A stretch of DNA of 26,969 nt from Gnomoniopsis sp. IMI 355080 (GCA_027946555.1 JAPEVC010000338.1:1-26969); one strand, 5' to 3'; shown: positions 1 through 9,875, counted from the first letter of the stretch. The notes: generated by a model not told the origin, from the sequence alone. Made by a program: numbers and translations.

Positions 1-272
1 TATATAAATAACTAACTCAGGTAATAACTTAAAGAGCTTAGATTATTTGTTATTATATAGTAGAACGTTATAGATATTCCGGTCCAATGCAGATTAGAGA
101 CGAGTGCAACGTTAGACACGGTGCGTGCCCTGTAGTCTCGTGCGGCCTTGAACCCTAGGCTGTTCATTAGATACAGAGTTTCAGTCATGACGGTAATCAT
201 TCACAAGGTGGAATGAAATCCGGGGAAAAGGTACGGCAATGGCAACCCACTACCTGCCGGGCAATTTGACCG
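1..272. other. AT-rich left edge, no gene seen
   Basis: The first roughly 60 bases are strongly AT-rich, unlike the rest of the window. No reading frame with fungal coding character was found. The stretch is the 3' flank of the minus-strand gene that ends at 273, so it may hold its 3' UTR. Confidence 0.4.
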
Positions 273-1249
273 CTAACATGTGTGGAAGAAAGAGTGGTGG
301 TTGTCGAGCTTAGTGGTATTCTCGTCCATGACCTGATGGGCCACCTGGATGGTATCATGATGTTCAAGTTCGGGTTTGATAGCGTCGTCGGGATCCTCGT
401 CTGGATGATTCTCAACAAAGAGATCTTTGATGGCGCCGTCGCCGATGGCTCGTTGGTAGACGGCAAAGGAAGTGGCAAACTGGCGGTGCTGGCCTATGCG
501 GATCTTGTCGAGCAAGTTCATGGCGAAGTTCTGGCAGTTGTTGTTGATGAGGTTATATGCTGCGCGTTTCTCACGCATGTTGAAGATGACCATCTCGCCT
601 GGCGGATGCAAAGTCAGCGAGCGGCTCACAATCTTTGCCCGACCACTTTTACGGATGAGACTCACTTGCTTCTCTGAGAGCCTCGTCGTTGAACCTCGTT
701 TTCCCGACCGCGAAGGTATGCCAGTCATCCCGATCGAGTCGTTGGTTGGTATACACCACATCAAGGTGCTCGTCCTACACTCTGAGCATGAGCCGTCTCT
801 CATGAGCATGGAACTTGGTGGTACATACCATCCACAGCTGATGCACATAGTCCCCAACAAGGACCGCCCAGTGTTGCGTTGGATCTGGAGATTTGTGGAT
901 CTCTTCTGTGATCATTTTGCCCAGCCTGGTTTGTTCGGCAAACCACTTTCCTGCCGGACCAGCCACGGGATGCCAACCTAGCTCGACAGTGCGGGGCTCG
1001 CCATCGATCTTGACCTCGTCTTGAGGGATAACGTTGGGAGTCTTGCCAAGGCCTAATTCCTTGGTGACCATGAGCTTGCCTTTAAGGAGATTATCCTTTC
1101 TGTAGATGTGTTAGTTTCTCGCATTGTATGGTGCCATGGAGTGTTTACAGGAGTGTGCCGAGTTGACTCCCAGGCGACTTGCGGCCCGAGTCCTCGTCAT
1201 CTGCCGCAGGTGTCTCGCGATCGGTGGTGTGGCGGCGAATAAAATCCAT
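273..1249 (-). CDS. LRAT/NlpC-P60-like (permuted papain fold) domain protein, hypothetical
   Basis: Four exons join in phase: 1249-1149, 1099-829, 774-666 and 598-273, giving about 268 residues. The introns are 49, 54 and 67 bp with GTAAAC, GTATGT and GTGAGT donors; the first has a CTAAC branch site. A conserved-looking His lies in HWAVLVGDY (His110), and a Cys in YNLINNNCQNF (Cys182). This His-then-Asn-Cys order matches the permuted papain-like families (LRAT, some NlpC/P60, PPPDE), whose members are acyltransferases or cysteine peptidases. The N-terminus (residues 1-30) is polar and the C-terminal tail acidic. No signal peptide or membrane helix is evident. The start at 1249 was chosen because it gives a compact model; an in-frame ATG at 1405 would add 52 residues. 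The family assignment is by motif only and the substrate is unknown. Confidence 0.72.
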
Positions 1250-1910
1250 TGTGTTTGTTGACGACGTCTTCGAGATATAGAGGAGCTTGGCCAACAGCAA
1301 TGATACCAATGGACGATTGAATAAAGGAATGTGAGGGATGGCGGTACGTCCTCCCAGTTCATATGTGCTCAGGTTCCAGGTTTCAACACTCAAAACCAGA
1401 CGCATTTTCCTGATTTTCAGGCGGCCTCACTCATGTAACAAGGACGGGAACTAACCCGGTCGGATCTGGAATTACCTAAGCACCAAAAACAGCGACAAGC
1501 CTTTCTATTGTTCCTTCTTTTTTTGGTTTGTTTGTTTTCTTCTGATTCCACATTGTGCATAGGTAACCTTCAACACTTGGCTATCATGACTACATTGAGT
1601 ATCTTACTTCTACGACCAGAAGAGGTCTTTGTTGGGGAATGTGGGGAGGCTGTGGGCAATGGCTCGAATGGTTCTCTGCCGTTGTGTAAGCTCTACTCAG
1701 GACCGGTTGCTCATGCTTTCGGCCTGGCGTCGCACTCCCACACATATGCCGGCCTTATCACCGATGGCTGACTACCTATCTACCTACCTGGGTACCTGTG
1801 CAGCACAGATATAAATAGGCCAGGGGCTGTCTCGGGACTCCAGGACATTGTAAAGATTCAATGAGTATCTTTCTGACGTTCTATCTGATTATCCCGTGAA
1901 CTCTGCGAAC
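1250..1910. promoter_or_regulatory. Divergent intergenic region between the LRAT-like and CinA-like genes
   Basis: About 660 bp separate the two divergently transcribed start codons. The region holds a clear TATA-like box near 1810, a poly-T-rich stretch around 1511-1537, and runs of CTACCTACCT-type sequence around 1775-1797. No additional coding sequence is supported. If the upstream ATG at 1405 is the true start of the left gene, the shared region shrinks to about 505 bp. Confidence 0.5.
1810..1818 (+). promoter_or_regulatory. TATA box of the CinA-like gene
   Basis: The sequence TATAAATAG starts about 100 bp before the ATG at 1911. It matches the TATAAATA consensus, and the spacing suits a fungal core promoter with a short 5' leader. 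Confidence 0.55.
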
Positions 1911-2677
1911 ATGGCAGAATTTCCACCCCCCGCGCTCGCATCAGCAGCCTCTTCCATTGCGACCCTCCTTCACTCCCGCAACGAGACAATCTCCGTCGCC
2001 GAGACCGCCGCAGGTGGGCTTATCTCTGCCGCGCTACTGGCCCAGCCTGGTGCCTCGCGCATCTTCAAGGGCGGGGCGACGCTGGTAGGTCCCCCTGTCT
2101 AGGGAGTACGCCCTCGCAAGACGCCCCCCCTTGAGAATTGCATAAAACGCAGAATTGTAACCACAAAAGAGTTTCAGTACACCCTGGAGTCGCGTATCGC
2201 GTTTGCAGGCTGGACCAAAGCCAACATTGAGCATTACACAGGGCCAAACCCAGACCTGGTAGAGGGGTTGGCAAGCCATGTGAGGGGCACTTTGGGTAGC
2301 ACTTATTGTGTGGGTGAGGTATGTTGATGCTTTTGGAAGGCGCTATCGTTGCGAAGCTGAGGCGAGGATGTGCTCAAGTACTGAAAGTGAATCGTCAGAG
2401 CGGCACAGCCGGACCAAGCGCGCCCAGAGCAGCCAACAACGGGAAACCGTAAGCACATGCCCTACCCTCCCCTGTCATGTTCTCAACTGCTCATACACAC
2501 TCCTGCAGTGGTTATGTTGCTCTTGCTGTGGTAAGTGAGACCAGGAGCCTGAAAAGGGACTTGGACACGGGCCTTGGGGGTGACAGAGCAGGAAACATGG
2601 TAGCTTTCGCCACTGAGGCTTTGAAGCTGGTAGAGGAGTTTATCAACACGAGCGAGGGTCAGGGCGGCAAGATCTAG
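1911..2677 (+). CDS. CinA C-terminal domain-like protein (NMN amidohydrolase-related)
   Basis: Four exons (1911-2084, 2178-2318, 2399-2448, 2509-2677) join in phase to give 177 residues. The introns are 93, 80 and 60 bp. The product covers a single CinA C-terminal/PncC-type domain: the ETAAGGLISAALL helix after residue 31, GASRIFKGGATLYTLESR, then SGTAGP and a Gly-Asp-Arg-rich C-terminal helix. Bacterial members hydrolyse nicotinamide mononucleotide to nicotinate mononucleotide using a Ser/Lys pair. Here the position of the Ser in the bacterial ESCTGG motif is Thr32, and the Lys position after TYSNE appears to be Arg64, so the canonical dyad is not present. The bacterial N-terminal MoCF-like domain is absent. 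No targeting signal is obvious. The start was set at the ATG at 1911; only a GTG precedes it in frame. Family assignment is good, activity unproven. Confidence 0.82.
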
Positions 2678-3315
2678 TGTGGGCGTCGCGCCAGGCAGTG
2701 AGAGCCGAGCTGTTGGGTTCCTCGAGGACCACGAGGCCCCTTTCTTATGGGAATGACTCTCACTGGAATAGCTTGTACTGATAGGAGTCATATCCGACCC
2801 CGAGGCGTAACCCTCCTTGGAAGCGTTGTCCTTAGTATGGTCTTTCTAATTGAATTGCTTATATCCTCGTTGGCAAAATTCTAACAATTTGTGGCTAGCT
2901 TTTCGTCCTTGAATTGTTTTACCTGCATCTCCTGCTATAGCCCTAGAAGCTCATTACATATTCTCAAATCAACTAGAATATCGCCCGCTCTGCCTAGATT
3001 AGCCCTGTCTACCTGACCTGGCACACACACTGATTGGAAATATCCCATAGATAGCTGGCCAAAAGCAGAGACTTGCATGCTTTACTGTCAACATGGCCGC
3101 AGAGGTTGCTCACGATACCACAGCAAGAGCGGATTGCCCCATGCTACTAAGATCGACTTTACACGTTTCTTGTATGTTGCATATAGGAACGATGATATGT
3201 CACTCACGAGATGAGCTCGAGGGGCGACACAAATGAACCAATGCATGTCTCAACTATTGATTTGTCTATCCGTACACGTCGATGTAGTACCCCAACAGAA
3301 GCATCCCTTCTCTGA
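2678..3315. other. Convergent 3' intergenic region, no gene seen
   Basis: This 638-bp interval lies between the 3' ends of the CinA-like gene (plus) and the PIG-S gene (minus). It is richer in A and T than the flanking genes. No open frame with coding character was seen on either strand. It presumably contains both 3' UTRs and polyadenylation sites, which I cannot place exactly. Confidence 0.5.
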
Positions 3316-5139
3316 TTACTCACTCTTCTTCGCCTTCCCATCTTCCGCTCTCCTCCTCCTTCTCCTTCTCCACGCAGATAGCTCATTGAGAAGCCCCATG
3401 ACAAGGGGCACCCCAACCGGTCCCAAGAGAGGCAGATACACAGCAATCTTGTGTTCGTCCGGAAAATACAGTTGACCGACCATACTCTTTTCGAAGAATG
3501 CCCGTTCGGCAGCCGCCTCTGCAATCTGTGCGTGCATGAGCCCGTCTGGTGTGCCCAGAGATTCGCAAGCGAGGCGGAGATGGCGGATGGTGGTGCTCAC
3601 GCCGTCTGCGACGGATTGAGGGATGGAGATGGAGGGGAGAGCTAGCGATAGCCGCGCTAGTGAGCCAAGGGTACTGGAAGCACGGAGGAGAAGGTCGGCT
3701 GAGCGTATACGCGAGAGGGTGGAGAGCCGGAGGGGCAGGGAGCCGGAGGTAGGGGTACCGAGAAGGGAGAGCAAATGAGTGGTGAAGGTCAGCAGAGGTT
3801 GTTTGAGATCATCGACCATGACGTGCGGCTTGTTGCTGGGAAGGTTCAGGAGATATACCGTCCCCCATTGGGGAATCAGCCAAGAGTGAGAGGTTTCCGA
3901 GACAGCAGCCTCGCCAGCTCCTTCATCCTGCAGACTGGGTGAAAGACCAATGGTGTGGTCGCCGACGAAGACAATGAAGTTGACAGTAGGAGCACCGCCG
4001 ATGGATGGTGACAACGGCCATTCAGCGGCGTTGATGAAGGAGGATAGGTCGTACTTGTTCAGCACTTGAGACTGCACACCCGGCGCAGCGTACAGCTGGA
4101 CTTGCGTGTCGATGGTGAAATTATGTATGGGGCTGAGTACATCGAGTACTGGTTTCATGTAGTCCTCAATGGCGGCGTCAATATCCCAGTTGTTAGGGAC
4201 AGGTCCATCTGTGAAGAGAGAAAAGGTAAGGTGGTAGGTGGGAGAGTATCTGAGAGACCTTGTGGTGCGCTTGGCAATGGTTTCGGCCGTGTCCGGGGCC
4301 AAGCCCTGGGGGCGATGTTCTGGCTTTGCCGAAGACGTAGATAGTAGGTAGGAAATGACGGACTGTTCTTCGGCAAAGGTGGACCGCAATTCACTTGCAA
4401 CATATGCGGCCAGAGACGAGGAAGACGAGCTTGGCGAGGGGATGGAATTGGGTGGGTATGTAATGTCGAGAATGGCTTCATATGGATGCAGAGAAGCCGT
4501 GGTAGAGTCTCCCGGCTGCAATCGAATGACCAGGGCAACGTCTTCGGCGCTGGCTGAGCCATTAACGGTGCTGGCTCGGGAGTCTAGCTGGAGACGCAAA
4601 TGATGGCCAGGAAAGTCGTTCAGATCGTCAAGGGCGTGCTGGGCCAGACGCAGTAGGTTCTGGGCCTCTTGTTCCTGGAGCTGGTTTGCCTGGATGGAGA
4701 TGCGTAGGGGAAAGACGGGGCGACAGGCCTGGAGTAGTGGGTGTCAGCGCAGCTGGGAGTGATGGAGTGAAAGGGAGTGCAAGACAAGACAACGTACCTT
4801 ACCATCCGCCCAGTCCATCATCTCGTCCAGGGGTAAATTAGCCCTCAGAATTGCGGTGGTCTTCCACCATATGGGAATGCCAAGGCAGAGCACAATCAGC
4901 CAGAAAGAGAGGATGACAAGAGTCCGTCTCCGGATATCTGATGGTTTCTCTGGAGGAGGCTCTTTGCCACCGGTTGTCGTGCTGCTGGAGCTGGAGCCAG
5001 AGGCATCTTTAGACACGGACTCGAGCCCGGCCGCAGTCACAGCCTCGCCTGGCTCCATGGTCAGCTCGCTCGAAGCAATTGGGAGGGCACTTTTTGTGTC
5101 GAGGGCCATGTCGACATGATGGGCAGGTGTAGCGGACAT
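3316..5139 (-). CDS. GPI17: GPI transamidase component PIG-S (Gpi17)
   Basis: Two exons, 5139-4798 and 4728-3316, join in phase across a 69-bp intron (GTACGT...CTCCAG) to encode 584 residues; human PIG-S is about 555 and yeast Gpi17 about 534. A membrane helix lies at residues 72-92, preceded by RRR and followed by the family hallmark WWKTTAILRANLPLDEM. A long luminal domain follows, and a second helix near residues 543-565 precedes a very basic tail. The topology (helix at each end, large ER-luminal middle) is that of PIG-S, a subunit of the complex that attaches GPI anchors to proteins in the ER. The last four residues, KKSE, fit the dilysine KKXX ER-retrieval signal on a cytosolic tail. 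The first 65 residues are Ser/Thr-rich and probably disordered. An alternative start is Met11. The assignment rests on motif recognition, length and topology. Confidence 0.9.
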
Positions 5140-5856
5140 GGCAGCTTTCGCTACATCGCATACCTACGACGAGGGGTAGGTAGTTAGGGAACGTTCACGC
5201 CGAGTAGAAGTAGCTTAGCTAAGTCGATGCGAAGCTGTCAGTTGGCCCATGTGGAGTGGACGTCCCGGGATCCCTGCCTCCTTCCCTTCCTGCCTGGGCC
5301 CTAGACCCCTGTGGTCACCTACAAGTACCAAGTAGGTACAGGGCAGGGTGGCTGATAAGGGTAAGCTGCGGACCGGATAGCGGGACAGCGGGAGTGATTA
5401 GGCCGGACGAGGTATTCAGCTCGCCTTGTCTGGCGTGCCTATAGTTTTAAGCTTTCGGCTTCACATGCAAGCACTTTAATTTCCAGAAACCGAACGCATT
5501 GCATGTTTCCCACCTCAGCATTCGGCACCATGCCTGCACTGCTCTTGCACCTAGTAGGACACGACCGACATACTATATAGTACATACCTATTTGGGCAGG
5601 TAGTGACAGTCAGCTACCTAATTCGTGTGGGCCAATGCGCGTCTTGTGCCTGAACCTCGCTTCGCCAGTCTCTCTCGTCTTGTGCACACTGATGCTGGAC
5701 GACGACCTGGCCAGACAGGAGGTGCTGTTCTCCGCGCATCCGAACCGTCACGACCTGACTTGTTACAACTCCTCCTCCTCGTTGACATTGTTGACATAGG
5801 ACTGACTACCAACCAGCCTAGGCTCAACCCTGGGTATGGCTTGTCCGCACCCAGCG

Positions 5857-6234
5857 CCTCGGATCGCCCCAAGCCAGTATTCAAGGATGCCCCCTCTCTT
5901 CAAGGATACGCCCTATCCAAGACCGCCTTGCATGTGTGCAGTCGTCCACGGGGCTGACCAGGCCCGAGCCGAGGCGCAAACGGTTTGAGCATCTGAACTT
6001 CTTCTTGACCAGAACTACATACCTACAACATTTCCATCTAGTCTTCCAACGCGAACCTCTTGTGGGCTCGCCAATACCATTGGGAAACCCCTTGAGTCCC
6101 TTGTATCACCTTGCTGGTCCACATTTTGCTCCGAGGGTTGTCTGTCGTCTGCTCTTCTTTAACTCCGTGTTCCTTGGCCCCCTCTTGCCCTGGTATATAA
6201 CATTCCACCAAGCACGAGACTTATACAACCGAGG
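5857..6234. promoter_or_regulatory. Cluster of four FarA/FarB-like sites (CCTCGG/CCGAGG)
   Basis: The hexamer occurs as CCTCGG at 5857-5862 and as CCGAGG at 5969-5974, 6131-6136 and 6229-6234. In Aspergillus nidulans, CCTCGG is the core bound by the zinc-cluster regulators FarA and FarB, which control fatty-acid-induced genes. The cluster lies directly upstream of a fatty-acid activation gene, so fatty-acid induction is a reasonable inference, not something shown. Confidence 0.45.
6194..6200 (+). promoter_or_regulatory. TATA-like box upstream of Fat1
   Basis: TATATAA lies about 360 bp upstream of the start codon, just before the last CCGAGG site. If used, it implies a leader of roughly 300 nt. 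Confidence 0.35.
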
Positions 6235-6559
6235 AGGCAACCACCCGTCTGTTTCTTCACGGACCACGAGCACACACAATCTTCTGCATCTCGCCGAAAA
6301 CCGTGCTTCCGGATTGCGCCAGCCTATCCATCACCCTTTCTACAGGCGCACAAAAGAAGAGAGCAAGCCACCGAGCCCGACCGATCACGCCCGTCCCGCT
6401 CGCATGTCTCAATAATATACCGCTTTTGGTGCTCCCTTATAGTCGAGATTGTCCCCTCCTCGTCTCGCCTGTATTCTGTATGCGCACTGTGGCCCGTTGA
6501 GAGCCTGCTCCGCCTTAGGCCTGTGGTCCGCTCCGGTTCTGCGCCCCGTACGACTCACC

Positions 6560-8758
6560 ATGCCGGGTAAGAATTTTGCTGACTTGTTTTCTTCTTTACT
6601 CTGTCATATCTTTATTTGCCTCTCTGCTTCCTCCTTTGGCGTGATAGTTCATCCATTGCACAATAATCTTATGCAGCAGCAGCTCTGACGGACCCCCTCC
6701 CCATCCCTCCACCCCCCACCTGCCAGCATGCTGTAGTGGACAGACTTGCGCCTCTCATCAATGGAATCTAACCTCCTTTCTTTTCCCTTAGCCCCTCTAG
6801 CACTTGCCCTTCCGGCCGCGGCCGCAGCGGCCGCCTATGTCAATGCCAAGGCACACATATGGTATGACCTGAAGATGCTGTCGTGTGTGGCGCCCATGGC
6901 CCTGCAAATGTATTGGCGCGAACGCTTAGGCAAGCTCAGCCTATTCTACGACCTCGAGTACTGGGCCCTCAATCCCAAAACCGCCAACAAGCCCTTTCTG
7001 CTATTTGAAGACCGCACCTGGACTTTCAAGGAGGGGCTTGACGAGACCCTGCGCCATGGCGCCTGGCTCCGTGAGACATATGGCATTAAAAAGGACGAGA
7101 TTGTCGCCATGGATTTTGCGAATAGCGAGGCCTTTATCTTCATCTGGATGGGGCTATGGAGTATTGGAGCCAAGCCCGCTTTCATTAACTACAACCTCAC
7201 GGGCCAGGCGCTAGTACATTGTGCGCGTGCGGCGGGTGCGGCTCTTATGTTAGTGGACCCACAGATAGCACAGAACGTGGACGACTACGTGCGCAGAGAG
7301 CTGGCAGGAGTGAAGATTGACTTCTTTACTGCGGAGCGGCGGACTGAGGTGTTGGCGACCAGGCCGACGCGATTGCCGGACGAGGAGAGGGCGGACGAGG
7401 GGCTATTCAGCATGTCTAACCTTATCTACACGAGCGGCACGACAGGGTTGCCCAAAGCCGCGGTTGTGAGTTGGGGCAAGGTGCACGCTGCCGGTGGTTT
7501 TTCGGCGCGGTTAATCAATGCAAGACCCGGGGAGATCTTCTACACGGTAAGTCAGCCCATCCCCCCTCACAACTCATTCTATAGAGGCTGTAGGACTGAC
7601 AAGGCTGACATATGCTAGTGCATGCCTCTCTACCACTCCTCTGGTGCGATTCTCTGCTTCGCCAATGCCCTCCTCTCCGGCTCCACGATCGCCCTCGGTG
7701 CTAAGTTTTCCACCCGCACCTTTTGGTCCGAGGTTCGCCGTTACGATGCCACCATGATCCAATACGTCGGTGAGACCCTGCGCTACCTCCTAGCAGCGCC
7801 GTATGAGGTGGACCCGGCCACGGGTGAGAGCATGGACAAGAAGCACCGGGTACGCGTGGCGCTTGGCAATGGGCTCCGTCCCGATGTGTGGAATAAATTC
7901 AAAGACCGATTTGGAGTGGAATATATCGCCGAGTTCTATGGCGCTACCGAAGGAAGCTTTGCGACGTGGAATTTGAGTCGCAACGACTTTAGCATGGGTG
8001 CAGTGGGAAGAAATGGCTGGTTCTACACCGCTGTGGTAGGCAGGGGTACCGCGCTTGTGCAGGTGGATTTCAGTACGGACTTGCCCTACAGAGACCCCAA
8101 GACAGGCCTCTGCGTGCCCTGCAAAGCGGGCGAGCCGGGCGAATTCCTCTTTAAGCTGCCAGACAAGGACCTCGAGAAACGCTTCCAGGGATACTATGGC
8201 GACCGGGCTGCGACAAACAAGAAAATCCTACGAGGGGTTTTCAAAAAGGGTGACGCATGGTTCCGAACGGGCGATGTGATGCGGTGGGACGACGAGGGGC
8301 GTATCTATTTCCATGACCGCATCGGCGACACGTTCCGGTGGAAGAGTGAGAATGTGTCGACGGCCGAGGTGAGCCAGGAGCTTGGGCTGCACCCAGCGGT
8401 ACATGAGGCGAATGTATATGGGGTTCAGCTGGCGCATCATGATGGGCGAGCGGGATGTGCAGCTATCATTATGAACGGGGAAGCGGCACCACCTAGTGAA
8501 GACCTGTTGCGGAGTCTGAGTGAGCACGTCGCCAGAAAATTGCCTCGGTATGCTGCGCCCATATTTTTGAGGATTACAAGACCCGGAAGAATGCAGACAA
8601 CTGGCACAAACAAGCAGCAGAAGCACGATTTGAGGACGGAGGGGGTCGACCCAGACAAGGTGGGCAATGACGACTTGTTTTGGTTGCAAGAGGGACGATA
8701 CGTCCCATTCACCAAGAAGGACTGGGAGGCTTTGAAGCGGGGCCAGGTGAAGCTGTGA
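6560..8758 (+). CDS. FAT1: Very-long-chain acyl-CoA synthetase / fatty acid transporter (Fat1 family)
   Basis: Three coding exons, 6560-6566, 6792-7546 and 7619-8758, join in phase to give 633 residues. The first is only 7 nt (ATG CCG G), so the protein begins MPAPLALALP; a 225-bp intron follows, then a 72-bp one. The adenylate-forming signature IYTSGTTGLPK lies at residues 214-224, EFYGATEG at 359-366, RTGDVM at 469-474 and the FATP/VLACS motif (HDRIGDTFRWKSENVST) at 485-501. The N-terminus is Ala-rich and hydrophobic and may be membrane-inserted. Fat1 proteins activate long and very-long-chain fatty acids to CoA esters and couple this to uptake, at ER, lipid droplet, peroxisome or plasma membrane. 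The protein ends in VKL, close to but not a canonical PTS1 tripeptide. Upstream CCTCGG-type sites fit fatty-acid control. Confidence 0.92.
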
Positions 8759-8941
8759 GCTTGGTGAGGGAACTGATGTCTGGTTGTTTTAAGTGAGCGC
8801 AAGTGTATACATAGTACCGGCCTTTTGGTGGCTACAAAGCTCATGTGCTCCTCGGCTTCTCAGGGATTTCTGGATGGAGATGTATAAAGTAGGTGGGTGG
8901 CTTGCTAGACACGATACCTCACCTACCCTTGTTGACTGGGA

Positions 8942-9307
8942 CTAGACAGACTTTACACTGCAAACGCATGGGGACGTAGTATGACGTGCCAGTATTGCGC
9001 GACTAGATGCGAGATAGTAAATGTTTAGTACAACAAACACTATGTAAATCCTTGTTCTAACGAAATGAAGTGGAACATTTGAAAGCTCCGAACTCGCACG
9101 TGGCAGATGAAGGATGAGCCCATTCTCATGACGAATCAGAGAGCTTCGTGATGGCGCCATAGCCGTGGTACCACCTCCAACTCCATTTTCTATGCCGCCC
9201 ACCCAGGCCTGCCAGGCACCCTGCCACCCCACCTGCCCACGTCGAAGCCGCTGACCCGTGAATCGGCGGACAAAGCTGGGGAACTTGGGAGAGCCGAATC
9301 GAAACAT
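8942..9307 (-). CDS. Uncertain small ORF with basic, presequence-like N-terminus
   Basis: An ATG at 9307 opens a frame that starts MFRFGSPKFPSFVRRFTGQR, followed by a Gly/Trp-rich stretch, and stays open to a stop at 8942 (121 residues). The Arg/Phe-rich, acid-free start resembles a mitochondrial presequence. No family is recognised. Internal GT and AG dinucleotides could mark an unannotated intron, so the C-terminal part is doubtful. It lies convergent to Fat1 and divergent from the peroxiredoxin gene. It may be a chance frame. Confidence 0.2.
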   Translation of the reverse strand: MFRFGSPKFPSFVRRFTGQRLRRGQVGWQGAWQAWVGGIENGVGGGTTAMAPSRSSLIRHENGLILHLPRASSELSNVPLHFVRTRIYIVFVVLNIYYLASSRAILARHTTSPCVCSVKSV

Positions 9308-9745
9308 TCCATCATCGGCACCGTGTGTTGCGCCTTTGATGCCAAGATGCCTTGGAAATAGTGTCAATTTGCTACAAGGTGAAGTCGGCCTTTTTTTCTC
9401 TTGTATCGTCTAACATCTCGGAGGGAGAGGGGGGTAGAAAGAGGAGCAGGGCATATAAGTAATATGTGCCAAAATATAGGTAGGCAAGGCGTATATGCAC
9501 CTATGGAGGTTGTGAGGTAGGTAGCTATGGATTGTCTGCTGTGTGTACCTAGGTACTTGTCAAGCTCTGCATTCAAGAAAAGCCTAATTAGTAGTCAGAT
9601 TCAATGACAATTCAACATTGGCAAGGCAAATAAAAGTACGAACTACGTAGAGAGGTGTTCGATCTTTGAACCTTGGCTGCTCTCCGAGAAAGTTCCGCGG
9701 CCGGCACAAAGTCCAGTACTTCTAGCACTCCATTCATCCTCTACT

Positions 9746-9751
9746 TATAAA
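9746..9751 (+). promoter_or_regulatory. TATA box of the peroxiredoxin gene
   Basis: TATAAA lies about 125 bp before the ATG at 9876 and directly before a C/T-rich tract, a common arrangement in highly expressed fungal genes. Confidence 0.55.
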
Positions 9752-9754
9752 CTA

Positions 9755-9776
9755 CCCCTCCCCCTCCCCCTCCCCT
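9755..9776 (+). promoter_or_regulatory. C/T-rich tract with four CCCCT (STRE-like) pentamers
   Basis: CCCCT occurs at 9755, 9761, 9767 and 9772 within 22 bp. CCCCT (AGGGG on the other strand) is the yeast stress response element bound by Msn2/Msn4 and by related fungal zinc-finger proteins. The same sequence could equally be a simple pyrimidine tract at the transcription start. Confidence 0.4.
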
Positions 9777-9875
9777 AATGCTTTTACTCCTTTGCTACGA
9801 CAACTTTTCATCTTCGCTTCTCAATACCCTCCAAGATTTCCAAGCTTCCCTATTTTCTTCTCGAGGACAGACAAC

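Larger units (their letters stand above)
5140..6559. promoter_or_regulatory. Bidirectional promoter region between PIG-S and Fat1
   Basis: About 1.4 kb separates two divergent start codons. The right part is pyrimidine-rich, as expected of a fungal promoter or leader. It contains a TATATAA box at 6194-6200, about 360 bp before the Fat1 ATG, and four CCTCGG/CCGAGG hexamers between 5857 and 6234. Short GTAGGTA/TACCTA motifs occur near 5172, 5330 and 5585. Open frames through the region lack recognisable domains and are read as leader or chance frames. Confidence 0.5.
8759..9875. promoter_or_regulatory. Intergenic region between Fat1 and the peroxiredoxin gene
   Basis: This 1.1-kb interval holds the Fat1 3' flank and the peroxiredoxin promoter. 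Motifs of the GTAGGTA/TACCTAGGTA type occur near 8890, 9478, 9515 and 9547. A minus-strand open frame starting near 9307 is listed separately as an uncertain small gene. The last 130 bp carry a TATA box and a C/T-rich tract. Confidence 0.45.

Noticed and set aside
273..981. Plus-strand frames opposite the LRAT-like gene
   Set aside because: They are mirrors of the minus-strand exons, have no recognisable domain and cross its introns without splice logic.
6814..6836. GCGGCCGC-rich stretch suggesting cloning-vector or linker sequence
   Set aside because: It lies in frame within FAT1 and encodes the Ala-rich N-terminal segment expected in this family.
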